Of a stretch of DNA of 64,000 bases, positions 1-9,371 are shown in pieces; the first letter of the stretch is position 1; each line of letters begins with the position of its first letter. The stretch covers positions 434,001 to 498,000 of the forward strand of contig NZ_AP018164.1 of the NCBI RefSeq assembly GCF_002356315.1, in the 5' to 3' direction. The position numbers were made by a program, and so were the translations under genes. The DNA is from Mycobacterium shigaense (GTDB lineage: Bacteria > Actinomycetota > Actinomycetes > Mycobacteriales > Mycobacteriaceae). The notes below the pieces were generated by a model. The model had not been told where the DNA came from. It saw nothing but the letters and a program-made list of their open reading frames with translations, and searched no databases.

Positions 1-146
1 GTCAGCCCGAGGGCGGCGTCGGTCAGATACGAGCGCGGCGTGGACACCGCGTCGCGCAGCAGCAGGTACCCGGGCCGCAACAGGGGCGCGAGCACCAGCA
101 GCGCCAGGACAAACGCGTACGCCGGGAGGAGCCAGCCGCGCCGCAT
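1..146 (-). CDS. Integral membrane protein, N-terminal part only (Rv0226c-like)
   Basis: The gene runs off the left edge; only the first 48 codons are present. It starts at ATG 146. The N-terminus has two Arg followed by a long hydrophobic stretch (residues 5-23, rich in Leu, Ala and Val), which looks like a first membrane helix or signal anchor. The downstream gene on the same strand in M. tuberculosis order is the DUF3068 protein, here just upstream, and position matches Rv0226c, a large polytopic membrane protein of unknown function. Function cannot be judged from this fragment. Confidence 0.7.
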   Translation of the reverse strand, partial: MRRGWLLPAYAFVLALLVLAPLLRPGYLLLRDAVSTPRSYLTDAALGL

Positions 147-155
147 TGCGTTGCG

Positions 156-1436
156 CTAACCCCGTTCGGGCGGGCCGGGATCGGCTGGTCCCGATTCGGG
201 CGGCTCGCCCGAGAGCTCCGGGTCCGCCCCGGGCGCACCCGGATCCGAGCGCACATCGGGGCGCTGCGTAGGCAGCTTCTCGGTCTCGGCTTCGGCGCCC
301 GGAACCTTTTCTTCCAGCCCGCTGCGACCGAAGAACTCGTCGTCGCCGCGGTCCAGGCCGGGGTCGGTCAGCGCGCTCTCGGTCCGCAGGCTGAACGAGG
401 CGAACAGGCCGCCGCCGATCAGCGCGATCAGGCCCACTGCGGTGAACGTGATGGGCAGCACCCGCGACCACAGCGCCAGCCGGTCGCGCTCGTCGCGGGC
501 GGCGTTGACCTGAGATTCGATGGTGTCCTCGTTGGAGGCGACCTTGTAATCGACCAGCGTCACCTCGGGCTTCAGCGGGTCCCGGGCGAAGTAGTGGTCG
601 GCGTGCTCGGTCTCCTTGACGATGGTGCCCGACGTCGGGTCCACCCAGAAGATGCGCTGCGCGGCGTAATAACGGGTCATACTGATCTGCTCGGCGGGGT
701 CGCCGCCCGGTAGGCCCCACATTGCTGCGGACGCGGTGACCTTGGCGTCTTCGTCGCCGGCGTAGAGCGACGGATACTTCACCGGAGCCACCAGCTTGCC
801 GTCGCCGTTGTAGCCGACGTTCTGGGTGAACTTGTAGGTGGTCAGGCCGTTGACGTCCTCCTGGCTGTCGTAGTTGACGTCGAATGCCTTCTGTGCGATC
901 GGATCGAAGTAGGGGTAGGTCTTCTTCTCGGTGTGGAACGGGAACCGGTAGGACAGCCCGTCGTGGCGCAGCGGGGAGGCGGTGGGCGGGTTCTCGTCGC
1001 CATAGGCACGCGGCTTCTGCAGCGAGCCGCCGGTGTGCGTGTCGTCCGACACGGCCAGCGCCGTCTTGCGGTTCAGCGTCACGGTGTCGACGATCGCCAG
1101 CAGGAGTCCGTTGTCCTTCTGCTTGTCGGTGCGCCGCAGCGAGCTGCCGACCTGCAGCGTCACCACGTCGGCGTTGGCGGGCGACTCCACGCTGACTTGC
1201 TGCTGGGAAACCACCGGCACGTTCTGGTTGATGATGAAGTGGTCGCCCGACAACGACGCGGTGTCCAGCGCCTGGCTGGCGACGCCGTCGCTGACCAGAG
1301 TGGCGTCGATGTCGAGGGGGACTTTGGCGATCCGGCTGCTGGTGTACGTCGTGAGCAGCAGCGCGGCTATCAGCAGGGCGGCCCCGAGTCCGATGATTCC
1401 GCATGCGGCGAAGCGCAACATGACTGCGCGGTTCAC
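156..1436 (-). CDS. DUF3068 (PorA-family) membrane protein, Rv0227c-like
   Basis: A 426-residue protein with one membrane helix near residues 10-32, a large extracytoplasmic domain, a second helix near residues 345-368 and an acidic, Pro/Gly-rich tail. That architecture and the neighbourhood match the DUF3068 family (Rv0227c, about 421 aa), envelope proteins conserved in mycolic-acid bacteria; the biochemical role is not established. I chose GTG 1436 because GGAGGG lies 9 bases upstream. The frame is open 15 codons further up, to 1481, and an ATG five codons downstream is also possible. Its stop is about 10 bases before the Rv0226c-like start, so the two genes are probably co-transcribed. Confidence 0.85.
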   Translation of the reverse strand: MNRAVMLRFAACGIIGLGAALLIAALLLTTYTSSRIAKVPLDIDATLVSDGVASQALDTASLSGDHFIINQNVPVVSQQQVSVESPANADVVTLQVGSSLRRTDKQKDNGLLLAIVDTVTLNRKTALAVSDDTHTGGSLQKPRAYGDENPPTASPLRHDGLSYRFPFHTEKKTYPYFDPIAQKAFDVNYDSQEDVNGLTTYKFTQNVGYNGDGKLVAPVKYPSLYAGDEDAKVTASAAMWGLPGGDPAEQISMTRYYAAQRIFWVDPTSGTIVKETEHADHYFARDPLKPEVTLVDYKVASNEDTIESQVNAARDERDRLALWSRVLPITFTAVGLIALIGGGLFASFSLRTESALTDPGLDRGDDEFFGRSGLEEKVPGAEAETEKLPTQRPDVRSDPGAPGADPELSGEPPESGPADPGPPERG

Positions 1437-1632
1437 GTTGCTGTGCCCTCCTAGTGGTCCCTGAAAAATCGTTGGACTCATCGGCCGCGACCCGCTTCGA
1501 CCCGACCAAGCAGCGAGGCAAACCCGTTCGACCCTAACAGCAGAAACTAAGGCACCGACCTACCAACCCTGCGCGGCTTTGCCCGGGTGTACCCGCTTCG
1601 CCGGAGACCACACGACAGGCAGACTTAGGCGC

Positions 1633-2811
1633 GTGACCGAAAGCGAGCAGGCGGGAGGAATCCGCAGCTTCCTGCCGGCCGTAGAGGGAATGCGCGCCTG
1701 CGCAGCGATGGGCGTCGTCGTCACGCACGTCGCTTTCCAGACCGGGCATTCCAGCGGGGTGGACGGCCGCCTGTTCGGCCGTTTCGACCTTGCCGTGGCG
1801 GTGTTCTTCGCACTGTCGGGCTTCCTGTTGTGGCGCGCACATGCCGCCGCGGCAAGGGGTCTGGGCACCCGGCCGCGCACCGGCCACTACCTGCGATCCA
1901 GGGTGGTGCGCATCATGCCGGCCTACCTGGTGGCCGTCGTGGTGATCCTGACTCTGTTGCCCGAGGCGGATCACCCCAGCCCGACGGTGTGGCTGGCTAA
2001 CCTGACACTGACCCAGATCTACGTGCCGCTCACCCTGACCGGCGGCCTGACCCAGATGTGGAGCCTTTCGGTCGAGGTCACCTTCTACTTGGCCCTGCCG
2101 ATCCTCGCCCTGCTGGCCCGGCGCCTGCCGGTGGCTGCGCGGGTGCCCGCGATCGCCGGGCTGGCGGTGCTGTCCTGGGCCTGGGGCTGGGTGCCCGTCG
2201 CGCAGGCCGGGCCCGGCATCAACCCGTTGAACTGGCCACCGGCCTTCTTCTCCTGGTTCGCCGCCGGCATGGTGTTGGCGGAATGGGCCTACAGCGGCGT
2301 CGGGCTGCCGCACCGGCTGGCCCGAAAAAAGGGGGGCCGCGTGCTGATGGCCGTCGTCGCGATGGCGGCCTTCCTGGTCGCGGCGTCCCCGTTGGCCGGG
2401 CCCGAAGGGCTGATTCCCGCCACTGCCGCGCAGTTCGCGGTGAAGACGGCGATGGGCGCGGTGGTCGCGTTCGCGTTGGTCGCCCCGCTGGTGCTCGACC
2501 GTGTCGACACCGCCCACCGGCTGCTCGGCAGCACCGCCATGGTGACGCTGGGTCGCTGGTCCTACGGGCTGTTCATCTGGCACCTGGCCGCGCTGGCGAT
2601 GGCGTTCCCGGTGCTCGGGACGTTCGCCTTCACCGGCCGAATGCCGACGGTGTTGGTGCTGACGCTGTTGTTCGGTTGGGCGATCGCCGCGGTCAGTTAC
2701 GCCCTGGTGGAATCGCCGGCCCGAGAAGCGTTGCGCCGCTGGGAGAAACGCGAGAAGGCGGCCGGCGCGGACCAGGCCGTCGATGCCGAGGCGGACGCGA
2801 TCGCGCCCTAG
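1633..2811 (+). CDS. Acyltransferase 3 family integral membrane protein (Rv0228-like)
   Basis: A 392-residue polytopic membrane protein of the acyltransferase-3 (OafA/YrhL-like) family, which moves acyl groups onto sugars or lipids of the envelope. Family features visible are the N-terminal block FLPAVEGMRACAAMGVVVTH with the conserved His (residue 32), the FFALSGFLLW helix after it, and about ten hydrophobic segments. The C-terminus is hydrophilic and charged. GTG 1633 places the domain at the N-terminus as usual; the frame stays open to 1579. The acceptor molecule is unknown. Its TAG stop overlaps the stop of the convergent YbjN gene through a shared CTAG. Confidence 0.85.
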   Translation: MTESEQAGGIRSFLPAVEGMRACAAMGVVVTHVAFQTGHSSGVDGRLFGRFDLAVAVFFALSGFLLWRAHAAAARGLGTRPRTGHYLRSRVVRIMPAYLVAVVVILTLLPEADHPSPTVWLANLTLTQIYVPLTLTGGLTQMWSLSVEVTFYLALPILALLARRLPVAARVPAIAGLAVLSWAWGWVPVAQAGPGINPLNWPPAFFSWFAAGMVLAEWAYSGVGLPHRLARKKGGRVLMAVVAMAAFLVAASPLAGPEGLIPATAAQFAVKTAMGAVVAFALVAPLVLDRVDTAHRLLGSTAMVTLGRWSYGLFIWHLAALAMAFPVLGTFAFTGRMPTVLVLTLLFGWAIAAVSYALVESPAREALRRWEKREKAAGADQAVDAEADAIAP

Positions 2812-3287
2812 CCGGTGCGGTCCATCCACTCTTCCAGCGTGTCGGCGGACGGCAGGGCAATGGCCTGGTCGATCTTGCCGAACAGATCGGCTCCGTACTC
2901 GACGCCGGACTTGATGAAGTTGCCCAGCGCCGCGAGGTGGATCCCGTCGGCCAGTAGGTAGGCGGTTTCACCGACCACGCTGACGCGACCGGGCTCCGGG
3001 GTTTCGCGGACAAACGCCTTGGGCCAGTGGTTGTCGCGGTTCCAGTCGTTCACCAGCTCCATCAGGCGCGCGCGCTCGCCGGCCTGGTAGTAGCCGGCGG
3101 GGCTGATCGCGATCTCCAGGATGTCGCGGCGCAGGCCGTTGATGCGCAGGTTGACGTGCAGCTTGCCGCGCTCGTAATTGGACAGCACCAGCAGGAATTC
3201 CTCGCCGTCGCCACTGCGGAAATACCGCAGCTGCCGCGACTGCAAATAACGTTCGATCAACTCGGTGCTCAGGGGCTCGATCTGCAT
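2808..3287 (-). CDS. YbjN domain-containing protein
   Basis: A 159-residue cytosolic protein with the YbjN fold pattern: an N-terminal helix (PLSTELIERYLQ), alternating beta strands, and the late helix LAALGNFIKSGVEYGADLF. YbjN proteins resemble type III secretion chaperones and are sensory or chaperone-like; a precise role in mycobacteria is not known. No signal peptide and no good Shine-Dalgarno sequence precede ATG 3287, so the start is uncertain. Rv0229c (a VapC toxin) occupies this position in M. tuberculosis, so the locus differs here. The gene converges on and overlaps the acyltransferase by 4 bases. Confidence 0.75.
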   Translation of the reverse strand: MQIEPLSTELIERYLQSRQLRYFRSGDGEEFLLVLSNYERGKLHVNLRINGLRRDILEIAISPAGYYQAGERARLMELVNDWNRDNHWPKAFVRETPEPGRVSVVGETAYLLADGIHLAALGNFIKSGVEYGADLFGKIDQAIALPSADTLEEWMDRTG

Positions 3288-3356
3288 GGCCCGAAGCCTG
3301 GGGCCGCGGGCTACGGGGATCCTTGGCGGATTCTTGGCGCCCAGGTCGGGTGCATG

Positions 3357-4847
3357 TCAGGCCGGCTCGGCGGCCTGCAGGCGCGCGATAATCTCGGCAC
3401 GCACCGCCGATCGACGGGCCTTGCCGGCGTCGTCGCGCAGCGGTGTGTCGACGAATTCGATGAACTCGGCCGACGGCGGCACCTTGTACCCGGCGATGCG
3501 CTCACGCAGAAACTCCCGAACGCCCGCGGCGTCCAGCGTGGATCCGTCGGCCGTGTGCACCAGCGCATAGGGGACCTGCCCCAGGTCGCCGGCGTTCGGA
3601 TCGGGAACCCCGACGACCAGGCAGGACAACACCTCCGGATGCGCCGACAGCGCTCCCTCGATCTCGGCGGGGTACACGTTGCGGCCGCCGACGGTGAACA
3701 TGTCCACCCGGCGATCCGACAGGTACAGGAACCCGTCTTCGTCGAAGTAGCCGAGGTCGCCCAGCGACTCCCAGCCGTCGCGGCTTTTGGCCGAGGCCCC
3801 GACGTAGCGGTAGGTCGGCGCGCTGCCGGGCGCCGGACGCATGTAGACCTCGCCGACCACGCCTGGCGGACAAGGGTTTGCGTCGTCGTCGAGCACCTTC
3901 ATCTCCCCGGCGACCACCACGCCGACCGAGCCGCGGTGGGTCAGCCACTGGTCGCCGCGGATGAACGTGAGAGCCTGTAATTCGGTGCCGCCGTAGAGTT
4001 CCCAGACGACCTCGGGACCCACCAGGTCGATCCAAGCCTCCTTGACGGCCGGCGGGCACGGCGCCCCCATGTGCCAGAACCGCCGCAGCGACGACAGGTC
4101 GTAGTCGTCCGGATCGGCGTGGTATACCGGCAGCGCCCGCTGCATGATCGTCGGCACCGTCGTCAGGAACGTGACGCGATGGTCGGTGATCAGCCGCAGG
4201 AACCCATGCGGGTCGAATCGGCTCATCACCACCAGATGATGGCGCATGATCAGCGCGATCGTCGCGGTGGTGAAACCGGTGTTGTGCGACAGCGGGATCG
4301 GCACCAGCGTGGTGTCGCCTTCCTGTGCGCCCAGCGGATAGCCGATGGCGGCGGGGATGCGGCTGTCACCGCCGGACTCGATGAGCTTGGGCCGCCCGGT
4401 GCTGCCGCCGGAGCCCATCGCCTTCCACACCGGCGAGACCGCCTCGGGCAACGCGGCGTCCGAGAGCGCCGGATCGGGCACGAAACCTGTTGGCAAACTA
4501 GGTATTTCATGGCTATCACGACCCACGAGCAGGGCGGGCGGGCGCAGGCCGACCAGGCCCTGCAACTCGGCGTCGGGCAACCGCGCCGACAACGGCTGCG
4601 GCACCGCACCGAGCTTCCAGCACGCCACCGCGACCTGGATCCACTCGATCGAGTTGGGCAGCACCATCGTCACGTAGTCGCCGACGCCTACGCCACGCTC
4701 GGCATAGGCACGCGCCAGTCGGTTGGTCGAGCGGTCGAGCTCGCGGCGGGTGAGGGTCACGCCGTCGCAGCTGACCGCCGGCTCGTCGGGGGCCAGCTCG
4801 GCCAGCGCGGAAATCTGCGCGCCGATCGGCGGGGTGGGCTCACTCAT
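3357..4847 (-). CDS. AMP-binding acyl-CoA synthetase/ligase
   Basis: A 496-residue member of the ANL adenylating superfamily, expected to activate a carboxylic acid as acyl-AMP and then acyl-CoA. The phosphate loop is GSGGSTGRPK near residue 170; the hinge and A8 region reads GDLGYFDEDGFLYLSDRR; VGGRNVYPAEIE follows; a C-terminal GKARR holds the candidate catalytic Lys. ATG 4847 overlaps the end of php (TATGAGTGA), giving tight translational coupling; a GTG at 4853 is also in frame. M. tuberculosis lacks this gene at the locus. The substrate (fatty acid, bile acid or aromatic acid) cannot be told. Co-expression with a lactonase-like enzyme suggests a shared degradation route. Confidence 0.88.
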   Translation of the reverse strand: MSEPTPPIGAQISALAELAPDEPAVSCDGVTLTRRELDRSTNRLARAYAERGVGVGDYVTMVLPNSIEWIQVAVACWKLGAVPQPLSARLPDAELQGLVGLRPPALLVGRDSHEIPSLPTGFVPDPALSDAALPEAVSPVWKAMGSGGSTGRPKLIESGGDSRIPAAIGYPLGAQEGDTTLVPIPLSHNTGFTTATIALIMRHHLVVMSRFDPHGFLRLITDHRVTFLTTVPTIMQRALPVYHADPDDYDLSSLRRFWHMGAPCPPAVKEAWIDLVGPEVVWELYGGTELQALTFIRGDQWLTHRGSVGVVVAGEMKVLDDDANPCPPGVVGEVYMRPAPGSAPTYRYVGASAKSRDGWESLGDLGYFDEDGFLYLSDRRVDMFTVGGRNVYPAEIEGALSAHPEVLSCLVVGVPDPNAGDLGQVPYALVHTADGSTLDAAGVREFLRERIAGYKVPPSAEFIEFVDTPLRDDAGKARRSAVRAEIIARLQAAEPA

Positions 4848-5820
4848 AGGCACCCTGACTCTCGAAGATGCGGCGGGGGTTGTCGATCAGCATGGTGTGC
4901 AGCTGCTCGTCGCTGACCCCGCGGTCCTTCAGGGCCGGGATGACGTCGGTGTGGATGTGCAGGTAGTGCCAGTTCGGCATCACCTGGGACACCAGTTCGT
5001 CGGGCAGCGCGTCGAAGTAACAGTTGGCGTCGTGCGAGAGCACCATCTTGTCGGCGTGCCCGCGCTCGCACATCCGGGCCACCGTGTTCACCCGATCCTC
5101 GAACGGCAGGAACGCGTCGATGCCGAAGCGGTCCATCCCGAGGTAGGACCCGGCGGCGATGAGCTCCTCGAGGTAGCCGATGTCGGTGCTGTCGCCGGAG
5201 TGGCCGATGATCACCCGGGTCAGGTCGACGCCCTCTTCTTCGAAGATGCGCTGCTGATCGAGGCCGCGCCGCAGGCCCGCGTGCGTGTGCGTCGAGATCG
5301 GCACGCCGGTGCGTTTGTGGGCCTGGGCCACCGCGCGCAGCACCCGCTCGACGCCGGGGGTCAGGCCGGGTGTGTCGGTGGCGCATTTGAGGATCCCGGC
5401 CTTGATGCCGGTGCCGGCGATGCCCTGCTCGATGTCACGCACGAACATGTCGGTCATGATCTCCGGGCCGCCCAGCTCACCGCCCGGGCCGAGGTAGTGA
5501 AAGTACATCGGCACGTCGTTGTAGGTGTAAAGACCGGTTGCCACAACGATTTTCAGGTCGGTGGCTGCCGCAACGCGGGCGATGCGGGGAATGCAACGGC
5601 CGAGGCCGATCACCGTGAGGTCGACGATGGTGTCCACCCCGCGGGCCTTGAGTTCGTTGAGCCGTTCGATGGCATCGGCGACGCGCTTGTCCTCGTCGCC
5701 CCACGCTTCCGGATAGTTCTCCGCGATCTCGGTGGTCATGATGAAGACGTGCTCGTGCATAAGGGTGACGCCGAGATCGGCGGTGTCGATTGTTCCGCTT
5801 GCGGTATTGAGTTCTGACAC
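4840..5820 (-). CDS. php: Phosphotriesterase-like lactonase (Rv0230c)
   Basis: A 326-residue TIM-barrel metal hydrolase of the phosphotriesterase-like lactonase family, which opens lactones (including acyl-homoserine lactones) and has weak paraoxonase activity. The full binuclear metal site is present: His22 and His24 in MHEH, bridging Lys145 in GILKCA (carbamylated in the family), His178 in STHTH, His207 in IIGHSGD, and Asp264 in LSHDANC. Start ATG 5820. It is divergent from fadE4 across a roughly 100-base promoter gap, and its last codons overlap the start of the acyl-CoA ligase, so the two form an operon. Confidence 0.93.
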   Translation of the reverse strand: MSELNTASGTIDTADLGVTLMHEHVFIMTTEIAENYPEAWGDEDKRVADAIERLNELKARGVDTIVDLTVIGLGRCIPRIARVAAATDLKIVVATGLYTYNDVPMYFHYLGPGGELGGPEIMTDMFVRDIEQGIAGTGIKAGILKCATDTPGLTPGVERVLRAVAQAHKRTGVPISTHTHAGLRRGLDQQRIFEEEGVDLTRVIIGHSGDSTDIGYLEELIAAGSYLGMDRFGIDAFLPFEDRVNTVARMCERGHADKMVLSHDANCYFDALPDELVSQVMPNWHYLHIHTDVIPALKDRGVSDEQLHTMLIDNPRRIFESQGAYE

Positions 5821-5927
5821 GTCGCTGATGCTAGGCCCGCGCGGCGGTGGTCCAACAGGGGTGTTTTTCTACCCGCCTGCTCAAGTACCGTCGCTCTCGT
5901 CCAGGTCCGAACCCGCAGGAGTCCGTC

Positions 5928-7637
5928 ATGTTGCTCAATCCCAACCAGCTGCAACGCTGGTACCCCGATCGCCGCTCGGGCGAGATCATGGCGGCTACGG
6001 TGGATTTCTTCGAGTCCAGGGGCAAGGCCCGGCTCAAGGAAGACGACCACGAACGGCGGTGGTATTCCGATTTCTTAGACCACGTGGGCCGCGAGCGCAT
6101 CTTCGCCGCGCTGCTGACCCCGTCGTCCTACGGTGGTGCCGACTGTCGCTGGGACACCTACCGAATCAGCGAATTCGCCGAGATCGTGGGCTTTTACGGG
6201 CTGAACTACTGGTATCCGTTCCAGGTCACCGCCCTCGGCCTGGGTCCGATCTGGATGAGTGACAACGAGAACGCCAAGCGCAAGGCCGCTGCTCAGCTGG
6301 ACGCCGGGGAGGTCTTCGGCTTCGGGCTGTCCGAGCAGACCCACGGGGCCGACGTCTACCAGACCGACATGATCCTCACCCCCGGCGACGGCGGCTGGGT
6401 GGCCAACGGCGAGAAGTACTACATCGGCAACGCCAACGTGGCTCGCACGGTGTCGACGTTCGGCAAGATCGCCGACTCCTCAAAGGACGCCGACGAGTAT
6501 GTGTTCTTTGCCGCCGACTCGCAGCACGACCGTTACGACCTGATCAAGAACGTGGTGAACTCGCAGAACTTCGTCGCCAACTACGCGCTGCGCGACTACC
6601 CCGTCACCGAGGCCGACATCCTGCACCGCGGCCCCGCGGCCTTCCACGCCGCGCTGAACACCGTCAACATCTGCAAGTACAACCTGGGCTGGGGCGCGGT
6701 CGGCATGTGCACCCACGCCATGTACGAGGCGGTCACCCACGCCTCCAACCGCATCCTGTACGGCACCGTCGTCACTGACTTCACCCATGTGCGACGGCTG
6801 CTCACCGACGCGTACACCCGATTGATCGCGATGAAGCTGGTCGCCACCCGCGCCTGCGACTACATGCGCGGCGCATCCGAGACCGACCGTCGCTACCTGC
6901 TCTACAGCCCGCTCACGAAGGCGAAGATCACCAGCGAAGGCGAGCGCGTCATCACCGCGTTGTGGGATGTCATCGCCGCTAAAGGTGTTGAGAAGGACAC
7001 CATTTTCGAGGCCATGGCCCGGGAGATCGGTCTGCTGCCCCGGTTGGAGGGCACCGTCCACATCAACATCGGGCTGCTCGCCAAGTTCATGCCCAACTTC
7101 CTGTTCGCCCCCAACAGCGACCTGCCCATTCTCGACCGGCGCGACGACGCGGCCGACGACGCGTTCCTGTTCGCCCAGGGGCCGACCGGCGGCCTGGGCA
7201 AGGTGCGGTTCCACGATTGGCGGCCGCCGTTCGACGGCTTCGCGCACTTGCCCAACGTCGCCGTGCTGCGCGCCCAGATCGAGGTGTTGGCCGAGATGTT
7301 GGCCGGCGCTACCCCGGATGCCTTGCAGCAGAAGGACATTGATTTCGCATTCGCCGTGGGGCAGCTGTTCGCGGTTGTGCCGTATGCCCAGCTCATCCTG
7401 GAGGAGGCGGCGCTGTCCGACGTGGACGAGACGCTGATCGACGCGATCTTCGCGGTGCTGGTCCGGGACTTCAACGGCTATGCCGTCGAGCTCAACGACA
7501 AGCCGTCGACCACCGATGCGCAGAGCCGCTTCGCGACGCGGATGGTCCGCCGCCCGGTGCACGACCCGTCGCGCTACGAGCAGATCTGGAAAGAGCACAT
7601 CGCACCGATCAACGGCGCTTACCAGATGCGGCCGTAG
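5928..7637 (+). CDS. fadE4: Acyl-CoA dehydrogenase FadE4 (Rv0231)
   Basis: A 569-residue flavin acyl-CoA dehydrogenase, almost the same length as M. tuberculosis FadE4. It should introduce the alpha-beta double bond of an acyl-CoA ester. The middle beta domain is recognisable at FGLSEQTHGADVYQTD and GWVANGEKYYIGNA; the C-terminal half is helical (INIGLLAKFMPNF). ATG 5928 follows GCAGGAG with proper spacing; the frame opens 27 codons earlier at 5847 without a ribosome site. It faces php divergently and is followed about 100 bases later by the TetR-R2lox operon. The substrate is unknown. Confidence 0.9.
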   Translation: MLLNPNQLQRWYPDRRSGEIMAATVDFFESRGKARLKEDDHERRWYSDFLDHVGRERIFAALLTPSSYGGADCRWDTYRISEFAEIVGFYGLNYWYPFQVTALGLGPIWMSDNENAKRKAAAQLDAGEVFGFGLSEQTHGADVYQTDMILTPGDGGWVANGEKYYIGNANVARTVSTFGKIADSSKDADEYVFFAADSQHDRYDLIKNVVNSQNFVANYALRDYPVTEADILHRGPAAFHAALNTVNICKYNLGWGAVGMCTHAMYEAVTHASNRILYGTVVTDFTHVRRLLTDAYTRLIAMKLVATRACDYMRGASETDRRYLLYSPLTKAKITSEGERVITALWDVIAAKGVEKDTIFEAMAREIGLLPRLEGTVHINIGLLAKFMPNFLFAPNSDLPILDRRDDAADDAFLFAQGPTGGLGKVRFHDWRPPFDGFAHLPNVAVLRAQIEVLAEMLAGATPDALQQKDIDFAFAVGQLFAVVPYAQLILEEAALSDVDETLIDAIFAVLVRDFNGYAVELNDKPSTTDAQSRFATRMVRRPVHDPSRYEQIWKEHIAPINGAYQMRP

Positions 7638-7675
7638 GTTCGGCGCCGCGCGACGGAGGCCGTCGGTACCCGCCC

Positions 7676-7703
7676 TTGACTGTGGCGTGGCTCACAGTAA
7701 GAT
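7676..7703 (+). promoter_or_regulatory. Sigma-70-type promoter of the TetR-R2lox operon
   Basis: TTGACT (7676-7681) and TAAGAT (7698-7703) are separated by 16 bases, close to the housekeeping SigA consensus. The operon start codon (7734) is 31 bases after the -10 box. Confidence 0.65.
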
Positions 7704-7716
7704 GACCACTGGTCAT
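7702..7716. promoter_or_regulatory. Palindromic operator, probably bound by the adjacent TetR regulator
   Basis: ATGACCA-C-TGGTCAT is a perfect inverted repeat with 7-base arms and a single central base. It overlaps the end of the -10 box and the expected transcription start, where a bound repressor would block the polymerase. TetR-family proteins usually bind such palindromes and control their own gene; direct binding is inference. Confidence 0.65.
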
Positions 7717-7733
7717 TGACGCAAGGAGGCGCG

Positions 7734-8435
7734 GTGCCGACGGTCACATGGGCGCGGGTCGATCCGGCTCGGCGCGCGGCGATTATCGAGGCCGCCGAGG
7801 AAGAATTCGGGGCGCACGGATTCTCCCGCGGCAGCCTGAACGTCATCGCCCGGCGGGCGGGGGTAGCCAAAGGCAGCCTCTTCCAATACTTTGCGGACAA
7901 GCGGGACCTGTTCGCGTTCATCGCCGACATCGGCAGCCAGCGCGTGCGCGACTACATGGAGGGCCGGATCCGCGAGCTGGACCCGGGCCGGCCGTTCTTC
8001 GAATTCCTCACCGACTGGCTCGACGTCTGGGTTAGCTACTTCGCCGACCACCCGCACGAGCGCGCGCTGCACGCCGCGGCCTCGCTGGAGGTCGACACCG
8101 ACGCCCGCATCAGCGTGCGGTCCGTCATTCACCGCCACTACCTCGAAGTGCTGCGGCCGCTGGTGCGGGACGCCCAGAGGCGGGGCGACTTCCGCGCCGA
8201 CGCCGACATCGACGCGATGCTGTCGCTGCTGCTGTTGATCTGCCCGCACCTGGCGCTCGCGCCCTACCTGCGCGGCCTGGACCCGATCCTCGGGCTCGAC
8301 GAGCCGACGCCCGAGCAACCGGCGCTGGCGGTGCGCCGGCTGGTGGCCGTGCTGGCCGCGGCATTCTCGGCATCGCCTGAAAGCCCAAGCGCCGCCGTCG
8401 ACTCAGCCCCATTGCGATCTGAGGAGGTCACATGA
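7734..8435 (+). CDS. TetR family transcriptional regulator (Rv0232-like)
   Basis: A 233-residue TetR repressor: N-terminal helix-turn-helix at about residues 10-56 ([18 protein letters not shown] through [14 protein letters not shown]) and a helical ligand-binding C-domain. GTG 7734 follows AAGGAGG by 4 bases; a TTG at 7716 is in frame but lies inside the operator palindrome. Its stop overlaps the R2lox start as ATGA, so the two genes are translationally coupled and the regulator probably senses a ligand related to the oxidase. A promoter and perfect palindrome just upstream suggest autoregulation. Confidence 0.88.
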   Translation: MPTVTWARVDPARRAAIIEAAEEEFGAHGFSRGSLNVIARRAGVAKGSLFQYFADKRDLFAFIADIGSQRVRDYMEGRIRELDPGRPFFEFLTDWLDVWVSYFADHPHERALHAAASLEVDTDARISVRSVIHRHYLEVLRPLVRDAQRRGDFRADADIDAMLSLLLLICPHLALAPYLRGLDPILGLDEPTPEQPALAVRRLVAVLAAAFSASPESPSAAVDSAPLRSEEVT

Positions 8436-9367
8436 ACAGAACCCGAATTGCCTCGATGGCACAAGGCGGACTCAACTGGGATAGCTTGCCGCTCAAGCTG
8501 TTTGCCGGAGGTAATGCGAAATTCTGGAACCCCGCCGACATCGACTTCTCCCGCGATCGCGAGGACTGGGAACGGCTGACCGACGACGAACGCCACTACG
8601 CGACCCGGTTGTGCGCCGAGTTCATCGCCGGCGAGGAATCGGTGACCCAGGACATCCAGCCGTTCATGGCCGCGATGCGGGCCGAGGGCCGGCTGGGCGA
8701 CGAGATGTATCTGACGCAATTCGCCTTCGAGGAAGCCAAGCATGTCCAGGTCTTCCGCATGTGGCTCGACGCCGTCGGCGTCACCGACGACCTGCATCCG
8801 TTCATCGACGACGTCCCGACCTACCGCACGATCTTCTACGAGGAACTGCCAGAGTGCTTGAGCGCCTTGACCGTTGACCCGTCGCCGGCCGCCCAGGTCC
8901 GGGCGTCGGTCACCTACAACCACATGGTCGAGGGCATGCTGGCGCTGACGGGCTACTACATCTGGCACAAGATCTGCGTGCAACGTGGCATCCTGCCCGG
9001 CATGCAGGAGCTGGTGCGGCGCATCGGCGACGACGAGCGGCGCCACATGGCCTGGGGCACCTTCACCTGCCGCCGGCACGTCGCCGCCGACGACGCCAAC
9101 TGGGGCGTGTTCGAAACGCGGATGAACGAGCTGATGCCGCTCGGGCTGCGCCTCATCGAAGAGGGGTTCGTCCTGTACGACCCGATGCCCTTCGGTCTGT
9201 CGACGGACGAGTCCATGGCCTACGCGGCGGACAAGGGGATGCGCCGGTTCGGCACCATCTCCAGCGCCCGGGGGCGCCCGGTCGCCGAGATCGACCTCGA
9301 CTACTCACCGGTGCAGCTCGAGGATACCTTCGCCGACGAGGACGAAAAGGCCCTGGCGAGCGTCTGA
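8432..9367 (+). CDS. R2-like ligand-binding oxidase (R2lox, Rv0233, annotated nrdB in M. tuberculosis)
   Basis: A 311-residue ferritin-fold metalloprotein. R2lox proteins carry a Mn/Fe cofactor, bind a long-chain fatty acid and perform two-electron oxidations; they are not ribonucleotide reductase subunits. All cofactor ligands described for the M. tuberculosis protein sit at the same numbers: Glu68, Glu101, His104, Glu167, Glu202 and His205. Val71 and Tyr162, which form the ether cross-link, are also present. ATG 8432 follows GAGGAGG and overlaps the TetR stop. It ends 4 bases from the convergent gabD1. Natural substrate unknown. Confidence 0.93.
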   Translation: MNRTRIASMAQGGLNWDSLPLKLFAGGNAKFWNPADIDFSRDREDWERLTDDERHYATRLCAEFIAGEESVTQDIQPFMAAMRAEGRLGDEMYLTQFAFEEAKHVQVFRMWLDAVGVTDDLHPFIDDVPTYRTIFYEELPECLSALTVDPSPAAQVRASVTYNHMVEGMLALTGYYIWHKICVQRGILPGMQELVRRIGDDERRHMAWGTFTCRRHVAADDANWGVFETRMNELMPLGLRLIEEGFVLYDPMPFGLSTDESMAYAADKGMRRFGTISSARGRPVAEIDLDYSPVQLEDTFADEDEKALASV

Positions 9368-9371
9368 GCCG

